In this document: one piece after another, positions 8,253-17,405 of the stretch
Layout of the letters: each line of letters opens with the position of its first letter
Position numbering within the stretch: position 1 is the stretch's first letter
Origin: GCA-002726655 sp046582185
Lineage (GTDB): Bacteria; Pseudomonadota; Gammaproteobacteria; Pseudomonadales; Azotimanducaceae
DNA length: 64,000 nucleotides
Reading direction: 5' to 3'
NCBI GenBank assembly: GCA_046582185.1
Contig: JAYGEX010000028.1
Coordinates: forward strand, 1-64,000
Made by a program: the position numbers and the translations under genes
The notes under the pieces: model-generated
Database searches by the model: none
What the model was told of the DNA's origin: nothing
The model's input: only the letters and a program-made list of their open reading frames with translations

Positions 8253-9737
8253 ATGACAGATATCACAATTCGAAACGTTAATATTCTCGACGGTACCGGC
8301 GCGCCGGAATTTATGGCCGACGTGGAAATCGAAAACGGGCGCATTAAATCTATTGGTACTGCAGGCCCCGCAACTACAGAAATAGATGGCCAGGGTAAAT
8401 ATCTAGCACCCGGATTTATTGATACTCACGCACATGATGATGGCGCATTCTTCAGACACCCGGGCATGGAATTCAAACTGGCGCAAGGTGTAACTACGGT
8501 TGTCAGTGGCAACTGTGGATTCAGTGCAATACCACTGGACCCGTCGAAGGATACTATAGCTGCAAGTGGCGGCATCCTGGCGGGAATCGAAGGTGACTTT
8601 AATGACCTCGAAGGTTACTTCGCGGCAGCCCTCGAACGAAGCCCGGCTCTCAACAATATGATGCTTGTGGGCCATAATACAATCCGAACCCTGGTGATGG
8701 GCAGTGAGCGCCGCAGGCCGACGCCAGATGAGTTGGCGCAAATGCGTGCGCATGTAGACAAGGCTATGGCGCAGGGTGCTTGTGGATTTTCAACCGGACT
8801 CATTTATCGACCAGGGCGATGGAGCGAAACCGAGGAAGTTATTGAACTTGCCAGCGCCGCTAAAAACTATGACGCACTGTATACCACGCACATGCGCAAC
8901 GAGGGTGACAAGTTGCTGGAAGCAGTTGAAGAGGCCTTGCGAATAGGTCTGGAATCCGGCGTCCATACGCACATCTCCCACCACAAGTCTGCGGGCAAAC
9001 CGAACTGGGGCAAGGTTAAGGAGTCATTGCAACGGGTGGACAAAGCACTCGCCGACGGGCAGCGAGTAACCCTGGACGTCTACCCATATACTGCCGGTAG
9101 TGGCCGCATGATTGAGTACTTTAACCTGGACAATATCAATCTTGGCCTGGCTGAAGTTATCCGCATCGCAAGCTGTCCAGCGTTCAGGGAATATGAAGGA
9201 CGAATGTTGATCGATGTCGCCGCTGAAAAGAATATGGACCTTGCCATCCTGGTAAAGGACATTTTAACGGCACCAAAAGGTGATCGTACCTTATGTATTC
9301 ACTTCATTATTGATGAGAACGATATCGAAACCAATCTTGCCCACAAAGACATGATGGTTGGGTCAGACGGTATACCAGACTTGAATGGTCAACCTCATCC
9401 GCGCTTATTTGGGACCTTCCCCAGAATACTCAGCCACTATGTTCGGGATAGAAAAGTACTAACACTCAACGAAGCCGTTAGACGCATGACTTCACTTTCT
9501 GCAGCGACCTTCGGGCTTAAAGACAGAGGACAAATCAGAGAAGGATACTGGGCCGATCTTGTGCTATTTGACCCACAAACAGTTCGTGATATGGCGACTT
9601 ATGATGATCCAAAGCAGGAACCCGCAGGAATAGAGCTTGTTGTCGTAAATGGTAAAGTTGCTTGCCAAAGCGGAACCCATACGGGCATTGGATCAGGCAA
9701 AATGTTGCGATTCAGACGCTCTGCATTTGGCGAGTAG
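8253..9737 (+). CDS. N-acyl-D-amino-acid deacylase-like amidohydrolase
   Basis: A 494-residue amidohydrolase-superfamily enzyme. The metal-binding HAH lies at 59-61 in GFIDTHAHDDG, followed by GVTTVVSGNCGFS, which is characteristic of D-aminoacylases. Further metal-site regions are THMRNEG and THISHHKSAG, and the catalytic aspartate region is MVGSDGIPD. The C-terminal GQIREGYWADLVLFD returns to the small beta-sandwich. It should hydrolyse an N-acyl amino acid or related amide or ring. It follows the GMC oxidoreductase by 27 bases and probably shares its transcript. It is convergent with the alpha/beta hydrolase gene of the next cluster. Confidence 0.85.
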   Translation: MTDITIRNVNILDGTGAPEFMADVEIENGRIKSIGTAGPATTEIDGQGKYLAPGFIDTHAHDDGAFFRHPGMEFKLAQGVTTVVSGNCGFSAIPLDPSKDTIAASGGILAGIEGDFNDLEGYFAAALERSPALNNMMLVGHNTIRTLVMGSERRRPTPDELAQMRAHVDKAMAQGACGFSTGLIYRPGRWSETEEVIELASAAKNYDALYTTHMRNEGDKLLEAVEEALRIGLESGVHTHISHHKSAGKPNWGKVKESLQRVDKALADGQRVTLDVYPYTAGSGRMIEYFNLDNINLGLAEVIRIASCPAFREYEGRMLIDVAAEKNMDLAILVKDILTAPKGDRTLCIHFIIDENDIETNLAHKDMMVGSDGIPDLNGQPHPRLFGTFPRILSHYVRDRKVLTLNEAVRRMTSLSAATFGLKDRGQIREGYWADLVLFDPQTVRDMATYDDPKQEPAGIELVVVNGKVACQSGTHTGIGSGKMLRFRRSAFGE

Positions 9738-9760
9738 TCACGAAGCTGTCATTGTTATTG

Positions 9761-10534
9761 TCACTGGGCCAAAGGGTTTACGATACGGCGAACAGACGTA
9801 CCATTGATATGGCCGTTCAGGAAATCAAAGGCGAAGTCTATTTCTTCGCCAGGGATTTCAGGATGTAGTCCAGGGTTTGCGTGCAACCTCTTGTCGAGCG
9901 ACGCGAATAAATCAAAGATTTTTAAGTAACCATCTCGTTCAAACAGCTCATCCTCCAACTGCATAAGAAATAACAGTGGGCATGCAATTTTTGCCGCGGC
10001 GGCGATAAATTCCTCCGCATGGGGAAAAGATGCCTGTACGCCAAATAAGCCAAGTGTTGCGACCGTGACATCTGTCCTCGATGCCAGCAGCGGAATGCCG
10101 TAGATAGATCCCATGGAGAGGCCCATATACGCAAGCTTTCCTACCCCAACTTCGGCCAATAACTGAATCTCTGTAATGGCACAAGTCCAGTCATCAACCA
10201 TATCCGTGAGCGAGTCCTGGCGATGAAATTCCGGGAAGAACGCACCTCTGGCGCCATCACCCACCTGGCGTAAGCCATGCACCGGGCCATCCAGAGACAG
10301 CACCGGCAATTGACTTTCATGGGTGAATCTCTTCGCCAGGCCAGATATTGGCGCCTGGTATCGATCACCGGAAGCGCCATGACCGAAACACATCAGCGTT
10401 GAAGCAGGTAGCCCTTCCTTTGGCAACCAAAGCGCACCAGTGATGTCTCGTTTGCCCTCCCGCAAAATTCGAAATTCCCGGGTTGGCTGACCCGCTGGGT
10501 CAGCCGCATCGGTCCATTGAATTTCGACGCTCAT
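9761..10534 (-). CDS. Alpha/beta hydrolase (dienelactone hydrolase-like)
   Basis: 257 residues. The nucleophile elbow is GLSMG (138-142, Ser140) and the oxyanion HG is in CFGHGASGD (49-57). A catalytic His is likely in the C-terminal part. It is the last gene of a minus-strand cluster and starts 6 bases after the stop of an acyl-CoA dehydrogenase, so co-translation is likely. In that position it may be an esterase or thioesterase working on the same acyl substrate; this is inference from context. Confidence 0.78.
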   Translation of the reverse strand: MSVEIQWTDAADPAGQPTREFRILREGKRDITGALWLPKEGLPASTLMCFGHGASGDRYQAPISGLAKRFTHESQLPVLSLDGPVHGLRQVGDGARGAFFPEFHRQDSLTDMVDDWTCAITEIQLLAEVGVGKLAYMGLSMGSIYGIPLLASRTDVTVATLGLFGVQASFPHAEEFIAAAAKIACPLLFLMQLEDELFERDGYLKIFDLFASLDKRLHANPGLHPEIPGEEIDFAFDFLNGHINGTSVRRIVNPLAQ

Positions 10535-10540
10535 CTTCGC

Positions 10541-11752
10541 TCAGGAGTTTGCTGTTGGAATCTCGTTAAACGGAATTCCTTTGTCGACCCTGATGTCCTG
10601 CGGCAAACCGAGTACCCGCTCAGCAATAATGTTCGCCATAATTTCATCGGTTCCACCAGCAATTCTTAATCCCGGAGAGGACATATAAGCTCCCTGGAAC
10701 ATTCCAGCTTCCTCTGACAATTCGGGATCCCAGATCGCACCGCTTGAATCCAGTAGATCGAGTGCGAATGACGCCATATCTTGCTGCTTGGGCGCTCCCA
10801 CCAGTTTGCCGATGGAATTTTCCGGCCCAGGGATCTCGCCTTTCGATAGCGCGGTCATTGAGCGATAACCTGTAAATTTGACGCCGGACTCCTGGATATA
10901 CCAATCGGCCAGTTTTCTGCGTACAGACTTGTCTTTGATCGCAGGCTCATCATCGATCTTAACTTTCTGTGCCAGCTTAAAGACGGAGTTAAAGTTAACC
11001 CCGCCACCGCCGCCACCAATTGAGGCCCGCTCGTTCATCAGAGTCGTCAACGCAACCTGCCAACCTTGTCCTACAGCGCCCAATCGTAGGGAGTCAGAGA
11101 TGCGCACATCGGTGAAGTACACTTCATTAAAATTCGAACCACCAGAAATCTGTTTGATAGGCTTGCATTCAATGCCCGGTGATTTCATATCAATAAAGAA
11201 ATAACTCAGACCCTGATGCTTTCCTGCAGTTGGATCAGTCCTTAGTACTATAACGCCAAAGTCAGAAAAGTGTGCACCAGAGGTCCAGATCTTCTGGCCA
11301 TTGATGATCCAGTCATCGCCGTCCTTTACAGCACTTGTTCGCAGCGCCGCAAGGTCAGAACCGCCAGCAGGTTCGCTAAAGAGCTGGCACCAGATGTCTT
11401 CACCGCTGGCGAGTCTCGGCAAATATTGTTTGCACTGATCTTCCGTCGCCCAGGACATCATTGTTGGCGCACACATGCCGTGACCAATGCCGAATATATT
11501 GTCTGGTGTATCAAACTTTGATTCTTCCTGGCCAAAGATTACGCCTTCAATAGCAGTAGCGCCGCGCCCGCCATGTTCTTTTGGCCAGCGAATACAGGCC
11601 CAGCCGGCATCAAACTTTCGCTTCTGCCACAATTTGGCTGTGGCGATATAGTCCAGACCTTTAAGTTCCGCTTCACCGGGTACATTTTCGCTCAACCAGC
11701 TACGTACTTCCTGGCGGAATGTTGCTTCTTCGTTTGTATCGTTAAAATCCAT
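10541..11752 (-). CDS. Acyl-CoA dehydrogenase, large (alpha-type) subunit, pair 1
   Basis: 403 residues. Its motifs include WCQLFSEPAGGSDLA (the flavin-contacting middle domain) and the C-terminal IAGGTDEIMANIIAERVLG. The Q-x-H-G-G-x-G-F segment found in ordinary homotetrameric enzymes is missing, but it is present in the neighbour encoded at 11781-12899. This complementary split suggests a heteromeric enzyme forming one composite FAD site, as in actinobacterial FadE heterotetramers of steroid side-chain breakdown. The glutamate of the usual YEGT motif is replaced (AGGT). It starts 28 bases after the stop of the beta-type partner; the start is supported by SD AGGAGA. Confidence 0.9.
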   Translation of the reverse strand: MDFNDTNEEATFRQEVRSWLSENVPGEAELKGLDYIATAKLWQKRKFDAGWACIRWPKEHGGRGATAIEGVIFGQEESKFDTPDNIFGIGHGMCAPTMMSWATEDQCKQYLPRLASGEDIWCQLFSEPAGGSDLAALRTSAVKDGDDWIINGQKIWTSGAHFSDFGVIVLRTDPTAGKHQGLSYFFIDMKSPGIECKPIKQISGGSNFNEVYFTDVRISDSLRLGAVGQGWQVALTTLMNERASIGGGGGGVNFNSVFKLAQKVKIDDEPAIKDKSVRRKLADWYIQESGVKFTGYRSMTALSKGEIPGPENSIGKLVGAPKQQDMASFALDLLDSSGAIWDPELSEEAGMFQGAYMSSPGLRIAGGTDEIMANIIAERVLGLPQDIRVDKGIPFNEIPTANS

Positions 11753-11780
11753 AATTTTCTCCTGCCTTTAAGGCAATCGG

Positions 11781-12899
11781 CTACGCAGCCCGTTCGTCTT
11801 CAATTGCTTTGATCAGTTTTTCCTGCCATACCGCTTCGCTACCAATGTTGATCGATAGTAATTTCGAACGTCTGTATGGAAATTGACAATCAAACTCCCA
11901 GGTGAATCCCATGCCACCGTGTGTCTGTACGTTCTCTTTTGCTGAAAAATAGTACGCCTGAATCGCCGCAACTCTGGCGGTAGCTGCTGCAATTGGAAGC
12001 TCTGGCGCGTCCGTGGAAAGTGCCCATGCGCCGTAGTAACAGTTGGATTTGGCCAGCGTATTTTTCACATACATATTCGCAAGCTTATGCTTAATGGCCT
12101 GGTATGTTGCAATCGGACGACCAAAGGCAAAGCGCCCCATGGCATATTCTTTTGCCATCTCAAGGGTCATTTCAGAGCCGCCAACTTGCTCCCAGGAGAA
12201 TAGAACCGCCGCGCGGTTATAGACCTTTTCGACCATGGCCATGCCTTCGCCTTCATTACCCATCAGGTCTGCACTGGCATTTTTAAGATCGATCTGGGCA
12301 TGGGAACGGCTAGGATCGATAGTTTTGATAGTTGTCCTTGTTACGCCTTCCTGATTAAGATCCACCAGGTACGCACTGGCACCATCGCCCACGTCTGACT
12401 TTGCCAACACAACTGCAAAGTCTGCTATGTCGCCATCGGCAACCGGAATTTTCGTACCGCTCATCAAGCCGTCGCTAACGGTTGATTTCAGAGAGCTGGC
12501 TGATGCTTCACCGTTGCCTTCGCCCACAGCTAAACAACCAATAACGCTACCATCGGCAAGCCTTGGCAGCCAATTTTCTTTTTGCTCCGTGGTTCCTGTT
12601 GCCAGGAGCGCCTCGGTTGCGAGATACACTGAAGAGGAAAAGGGAATTGGCGCGAGTGCCCTGCCAAGTTCTTCAGCAATGACGCTGAGTTCAAGATAGG
12701 ACAAACCAAGACCATCATATTCTTCGGGGATAACAGTTGCGGTCCAGCCCATTTCTGCCACTTTTTTCCACAGATCCTTGTCGTATGGTTCATCGCCATC
12801 AAGAATATTCCGCACAACCTTTGTGGAACAATTGTCATTGAGGAAACCTCTCGCCTGCTCGCGCAGAAGATTTTGTTCCTCTGAAAATTCGAAGTTCAT
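11781..12899 (-). CDS. Acyl-CoA dehydrogenase, small (beta-type) subunit, pair 1
   Basis: 372 residues. The N-terminal domain is MNFEFSEEQNLLREQARGFL and the C-terminus carries VQTHGGMGFTWEFD, the FAD-contacting Q-x-H-G-G-x-G-F motif, but ends without the GTxEI...IAERVLG segment. It therefore supplies the half that the 10541-11752 protein lacks. It is first in a three-gene unit (this gene, the alpha subunit, the alpha/beta hydrolase). A gap of 166 bases separates it from the previous pair, so it may have its own promoter. Confidence 0.88.
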   Translation of the reverse strand: MNFEFSEEQNLLREQARGFLNDNCSTKVVRNILDGDEPYDKDLWKKVAEMGWTATVIPEEYDGLGLSYLELSVIAEELGRALAPIPFSSSVYLATEALLATGTTEQKENWLPRLADGSVIGCLAVGEGNGEASASSLKSTVSDGLMSGTKIPVADGDIADFAVVLAKSDVGDGASAYLVDLNQEGVTRTTIKTIDPSRSHAQIDLKNASADLMGNEGEGMAMVEKVYNRAAVLFSWEQVGGSEMTLEMAKEYAMGRFAFGRPIATYQAIKHKLANMYVKNTLAKSNCYYGAWALSTDAPELPIAAATARVAAIQAYYFSAKENVQTHGGMGFTWEFDCQFPYRRSKLLSINIGSEAVWQEKLIKAIEDERAA

Positions 12900-13065
12900 T
12901 TTTCACTCCCTGGTAAATTTCTACGACCTCTCAGGCCAATGTGCTCGATCTGAAGGGTGGCGATTTAATATTTTGGACACAGAAAATATCACGATGAGCT
13001 TGTCAGCGCCATGAGGCACAGTCATTCACCACATCCATCGGTGGCGAATGGGCAACCGCATGAGC

Positions 13066-14376
13066 TCAGCTTACGTTCTTTGGTACATCCTTGAACGGAC
13101 CTGTATCAAACCTTGGCTCCTTTTCCATACCAAGAACTCGTTCAGAGATAATGTTGTGCTGAATTTCATCGGTGCCGCCAGCGATTGACGTCGCCGGGAC
13201 AGAAACCAGGATTTCAGCGATGATGCCATCAAGCGCACTATCAGCACCCTTTAACATGGCGTCGGCTCCTGAAATCAGGGTGTGGACCCTGGATGCTTGC
13301 CGCGCGACATGGCTAGCAGCTAGTTTACCTAATGATCCTTCCGGGCCCTGGGGCATGCCCAAAGCCTGCGCTGCTCTCGCCCTTAACGCCATCCATTCGG
13401 CAGATTTCGACATGGTAAGGAGTCGCGCGACTTCCTGGCGCACTGTCGGATCGGTGATCCGGCCCGTCTCTTTGGCTCGAGGCATCGCCAGATCAACCCG
13501 GCCTGCCCGTTGCGGATACCATTTATAGGGTTCCATGACCGTCGCAATTTCGGCGCGCTCCTCTTCATATATCGGGCCGCTAAGCCCCGAATCACGATTA
13601 AAACGCCTTAAACCATCCGCGCTGCGCCGCTCATGGGCCAAGGTCGTCATGGCAACTCGCCAACCGTTGCCAAGCGCATCCATCTGATATTCAGGCTCAA
13701 TCTTCGCGTCTGTAAAGAACACCTGGTTAAACGAGGCGTGACCGTTCATTTGCTTTAACTGGTGAACCTCGACGGCGTCCTGTTCCATATCCAGAATAAA
13801 ATAGGTCAGGCCCTGATGTTTCGGCACATTCCAGTCAGTTCTCGCCAGCAGTAGACCATACTGTGCGTGGTGCGCACTGGTGGTCCAAACCTTCTGGCCA
13901 TTCACTATCCAGCGCTCTCCATCAAAGTCGGCGCGAGTGGTTGAACCGGCAAGGTCACTACCACTACCCGGTTCACTAAACAGCTGGCACCAAGTATCTT
14001 CGCCGGTCAGTATGCGGCGAAGGAATTTCTCCTTGTGCAGTTCAGACCCATGCTCAAGGATGGTCGCCGCTGCCAGCATGCGAATTCCTGTACGCGCGAC
14101 AGTGACCGCATTTTGCCTGGCAAACTCATCTTCAACCGCTGGAACAAGTGCAACAGGCAGATCCTTTCCATACCAATCCGCAGGCCACGCCGGAACGCCC
14201 CAGCCAGAATCCGCCAGTTTGTTTCTCCAATCTACGAGGCTTAAGTCCGGACTCCAGTTTTCCTTGAGCCAGGATCGTACCTGTTTGCGAATTTCTGTTT
14301 CATTGCTATCCCCAGTAGAACTAACAGCCGAACTAACAGCAGCACTATCAACAGAACCATCCTGCACCTTGCTCAT
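13066..14376 (-). CDS. Acyl-CoA dehydrogenase, large (alpha-type) subunit, pair 2
   Basis: About 436 residues from ATG 14376. That start overlaps the TGA of the upstream gene as ATGA and has a GGAAGGAG SD seven bases before it, so I prefer it to the ATG at 14391. A Ser-rich N-terminal extension (about 25 residues) is unlike the other large subunits. WCQLFSEPGSGSDLAGS and the C-terminal IAGGTDEIQHNIISERVLG are present, while Q-x-H-G-G is absent, as in the other large subunits. The partner is encoded immediately upstream at 14373-15524. Tight coupling supports an equimolar complex. Confidence 0.88.
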   Translation of the reverse strand: MSKVQDGSVDSAAVSSAVSSTGDSNETEIRKQVRSWLKENWSPDLSLVDWRNKLADSGWGVPAWPADWYGKDLPVALVPAVEDEFARQNAVTVARTGIRMLAAATILEHGSELHKEKFLRRILTGEDTWCQLFSEPGSGSDLAGSTTRADFDGERWIVNGQKVWTTSAHHAQYGLLLARTDWNVPKHQGLTYFILDMEQDAVEVHQLKQMNGHASFNQVFFTDAKIEPEYQMDALGNGWRVAMTTLAHERRSADGLRRFNRDSGLSGPIYEEERAEIATVMEPYKWYPQRAGRVDLAMPRAKETGRITDPTVRQEVARLLTMSKSAEWMALRARAAQALGMPQGPEGSLGKLAASHVARQASRVHTLISGADAMLKGADSALDGIIAEILVSVPATSIAGGTDEIQHNIISERVLGMEKEPRFDTGPFKDVPKNVS

Positions 14377-15524
14377 GATTGCTCCTTCCATCGCTGGATA
14401 ACGAGTTCGCGGTGATAGGTCGGGTCTCCAAGGAAGACCTCCGAACTCTTCGCTCGCTTAAACCATAGTTGGGTATCCTGATCCCAGGTAAAGCCAATAC
14501 CCCCATGGATCTGGATGGCCTCTGTTGCGATTAACATATAGGCATCAGATGCTGCTGCCTTTGCCATGCTCGCTAACATAGGTACCTCAGCGTCTACTGC
14601 CTCTATGGCTGCGGCGGCATAATATGCAGCAGATTTTGCCAGCTCCAGCTGAATGAGCATATTGGCGCACTTGTGTTTGATGGCCTGAAAGGATCCGATC
14701 ACCCTGCCAAACTGCATTCGGATAGCGGTATAGGCAATGGTCGAATCAAGAAGGTACTGCGCCCCTCCAATCATTTCATTAGCGAGGGCAATTGCCGCCT
14801 GATCCATGGTCTGGCTCAATGCTTCGCTGCCAGCTGATGACTTGAGTTCATGTTCATCGCCAAGCAAGGTCGCACTTACATCTTTAAATTCGAGATGGCC
14901 AAGCTTTCTGGTGGCGTCCATGGTGTCCAGATTTCTCTTCGTCAGACCAGGGGCATCACCATTAACCGTGGCAAACACAATGCCTTCGGTGCCTTGGGAA
15001 CCTGCAAGCCTGGAAACCACCACCAACATGTCCGCAGTTCCACCATCAACGACAAAACTCTTCACGCCATTGAGAATAACCTCGTTACCGCTAACCCGGG
15101 CATCCATCTTTATACCTGCGAGGTCCCAACGCCCGTCTGCTTCAGTCATCGCCAAACTCGCGCGAATTTTGCCACTGGCAATTCTCGGCAATAGACTCTG
15201 TTTTTGCTCTTCGTTACCTGCATTCAAGATGGCATGTGCAGCCAGGATAATACTCGAAAAATAGGGCGCGCAAAGCAAGGACCTACCCATTTCCTCCATG
15301 ACAATGCCCAGCTCTACAAAGCCGAAGCCTGCACCTCCATAACTTTCCGGAATGGGGATGGCTGCCAGGGCGAGCTCTTCGCTCATCTGTTGCCAGACAG
15401 CGCAGTCATAACCTTCTTCAGTTTCCATCAGCCGCCTGACTTCCGTGGTTGCCGACTTATCTTTCAGAAATCGCTGCACAACATCGCGAAACTGTTGTTG
15501 TTCCGCGGTAAATGTAAATTGCAT
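14373..15524 (-). CDS. Acyl-CoA dehydrogenase, small (beta-type) subunit, pair 2
   Basis: About 383 residues from ATG 15524 (MQFTFTAEQQQFRDVVQRFL), supported by an AGGGG SD; the longer frame from 15572 adds an unlikely leader. IQIHGGIGFTWDQD near the C-terminus is the FAD-contacting motif, with Asp where pair 1 has Glu. No GTxEI...IAERVLG follows. Its stop overlaps the start of the alpha subunit (ATGA), a strong sign of translational coupling and complex formation. Confidence 0.88.
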   Translation of the reverse strand: MQFTFTAEQQQFRDVVQRFLKDKSATTEVRRLMETEEGYDCAVWQQMSEELALAAIPIPESYGGAGFGFVELGIVMEEMGRSLLCAPYFSSIILAAHAILNAGNEEQKQSLLPRIASGKIRASLAMTEADGRWDLAGIKMDARVSGNEVILNGVKSFVVDGGTADMLVVVSRLAGSQGTEGIVFATVNGDAPGLTKRNLDTMDATRKLGHLEFKDVSATLLGDEHELKSSAGSEALSQTMDQAAIALANEMIGGAQYLLDSTIAYTAIRMQFGRVIGSFQAIKHKCANMLIQLELAKSAAYYAAAAIEAVDAEVPMLASMAKAAASDAYMLIATEAIQIHGGIGFTWDQDTQLWFKRAKSSEVFLGDPTYHRELVIQRWKEQS

Positions 15525-15638
15525 GGTAGTCGCCCCTGCTCTGCTCAAAGCACAATTATCGACCCAGAGCATACCTTGGAAAATCAGCTAACGGCAAATC
15601 TACAAAATGAACACTCGCTATTCATCGATGAAACTTTG

Positions 15639-15980
15639 TTAAATCGCCTCGGTAAATTTAGCTTCCATTTGAAAATAACCACCGGCATCAGGGTGTCTGG
15701 ACCATACTTCCTGCCAGGCATCTCCCTTGAAGACACGTTCATGGCCGGCATCGCGGTCATCTTTGTCTTTCCAGCGAATGACCCAGGTCACATTGGCAGA
15801 ACCCAGAGGTAGATCCATTGGTTTTTGACCATGAATCTCAGGCGGGATGCCTGCGTCAATCCAGAAGCCAACAACATCCAGGTTCGCCTTCAGGAACGGA
15901 ACTGCATCATTTTCCGCCCACTGACGATAGGCAGCGAATTTTTCCGGATTGTAGTGATAGTTTCTTATTTCGTAGAGCAT
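15639..15980 (-). CDS. NIPSNAP family protein
   Basis: A 113-residue protein beginning MLYEIRNYHYNPEKFAAYRQ, with the paired-repeat alpha/beta barrel pattern of NIPSNAP proteins (W-x-I-D-A-G, VTWVIRWKD, WQEVWSRHPDAGGYF). Family members bind small molecules or assist in catabolic gene clusters, but their activity is mostly unknown. It lies 33 bases after the serine hydrolase and 114 bases before the acyl-CoA dehydrogenase pair on the same strand, so it is probably part of the cluster. Confidence 0.8.
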   Translation of the reverse strand: MLYEIRNYHYNPEKFAAYRQWAENDAVPFLKANLDVVGFWIDAGIPPEIHGQKPMDLPLGSANVTWVIRWKDKDDRDAGHERVFKGDAWQEVWSRHPDAGGYFQMEAKFTEAI

Positions 15981-16013
15981 GTACTTACCTTTAATTAGTT
16001 CCAGAATTTGAGT

Positions 16014-17294
16014 TTAGCGTATCCAGTAACCCACACTATTGGTGCGATAACCAATACTCCGGTAACAGGCATCCACCAATGATTGGCCTCGCTCATTGAG
16101 CAATATTCCCGCGCCCATTCGGTTCATGGAGTATCCAAAAGCCAGGCGCGCTTCCGGGTCAGCAAAGCCAATACTGCCACCGGCACCGGCGTGTCCAAAG
16201 GCGTCTTTACCCATGATGCAACTCTCCATCGCACCGCTGGGGCGATGGCGATTGTCCATGGAGCGCATGTAACCGAGGCTGAACCTGCTGGGCATAAGCA
16301 AGGTAGCATCAATTTCTGTCGCCATAGACACCGCACTCATTTTTTCAATATGGTCCGCGGACAATAATCTAACACCACCATGCTCGCCGCCATTGGCAAG
16401 AGGTGTATACATGCCAGCAAGAGATCGGGCATTACCGATGCCACCGCCAGCACCGTATTCAGCGCGATAACTCTCCGGCGCATCTGTCTTGAATCCACCG
16501 GTGTTAAGTAGCGCCTTAAACTGCAGGGACCCTGGCGCATTGAGCAAGGCATGGGTATAGGGCGCAGGCTTCTGACCCTTTTCCGGTCGCCAGCGCTGGA
16601 CGCGGGACACTCGCTCAAATTCTGCATCAGGCAGGCCAATAGAGAAATCCAGGCCCAGGGGTAACGCGACATGATCGCGGAAGTAGGTACCAAGGCTTTG
16701 CCCTGAGACTCTGCGTACCAACTCACCAACTGTCCAGCCAAAGGTTGTCATGTGATAACCACTACGTGTGCCCGGTTTCCAGAAAGGTTCTTCTCTGGCA
16801 AGTCGGTCTACCATATAGTACCAATCATAAAAGCCTCCCTGCTTTACGGTCTCCCGCAGCGCCGGGACGCCGACGGAATGGTTTAAGATCATTGATACCG
16901 TCGCTGCCTCTTTGCCATTACTCGCGAATTCCGGCCAATAGTCTGCAACGGGCGCGTGAAGGTCAAGCTTGCCCTGGTCAATCAACATGTGCGCGCAGAG
17001 TGCAGTGGCAGCTTTGGTGCAGGAAAAAACGACTGATATTGTATCTTCCAACCAGGGGTCCGGATCTGGAGTGGATGTAGACCTTTCGGAAACCTTTGCT
17101 CCACCCCATATATCAACCAGCGTTGCGCCGCCGATTGTGATACACAAGGAAGCGCCCAGCTCCTGGCGCTGGGAGAAATTTTTAAGGAATTCGTCAAGTA
17201 CCGGCTGAAATTCCAGTTCGCAATACCCCTTAACAAAACTGTCGACCAGTTTGCTTCCATTCTTGACGACAATGCCAATATCAACGTCCATCAA
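16014..17294 (-). CDS. Serine hydrolase, class C beta-lactamase/EstB-like
   Basis: 426 residues. SxxK is SCTK at 91-94 in SVVFSCTKAA, and the second motif is a Tyr-x-x in GYHMTTFGW. GHAGAGGSIGFAD near the C-terminus resembles the third (H/K-T-G-like) motif. The N-terminal LGASLCITIGGATLVDIWGG is the usual opening of beta-lactamase-related esterases. There is no signal peptide, so it is likely a cytoplasmic esterase or amidase rather than a drug-resistance enzyme. It is first in the minus-strand catabolic cluster and divergent from the MFS carrier, with 111 bases between them for both promoters. Confidence 0.87.
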   Translation of the reverse strand: MMDVDIGIVVKNGSKLVDSFVKGYCELEFQPVLDEFLKNFSQRQELGASLCITIGGATLVDIWGGAKVSERSTSTPDPDPWLEDTISVVFSCTKAATALCAHMLIDQGKLDLHAPVADYWPEFASNGKEAATVSMILNHSVGVPALRETVKQGGFYDWYYMVDRLAREEPFWKPGTRSGYHMTTFGWTVGELVRRVSGQSLGTYFRDHVALPLGLDFSIGLPDAEFERVSRVQRWRPEKGQKPAPYTHALLNAPGSLQFKALLNTGGFKTDAPESYRAEYGAGGGIGNARSLAGMYTPLANGGEHGGVRLLSADHIEKMSAVSMATEIDATLLMPSRFSLGYMRSMDNRHRPSGAMESCIMGKDAFGHAGAGGSIGFADPEARLAFGYSMNRMGAGILLNERGQSLVDACYRSIGYRTNSVGYWIR

Positions 17295-17405
17295 TATGCT
17301 CCATTAGCTGTCGGCCATCTGCAAAGCGCTGCCAGAGACAAAACTCTGTACAATACGGCTTTTTTTCGCGGCCACTCAAAATTTACATCATTATTACATC
17401 TAGCC

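Noticed and set aside
13023..13050. CATTCACC/GGCGAATG hairpin behind the pair 2 dehydrogenase genes
   Set aside because: It contains a mismatch and no T-run, so a terminator call is not supported.
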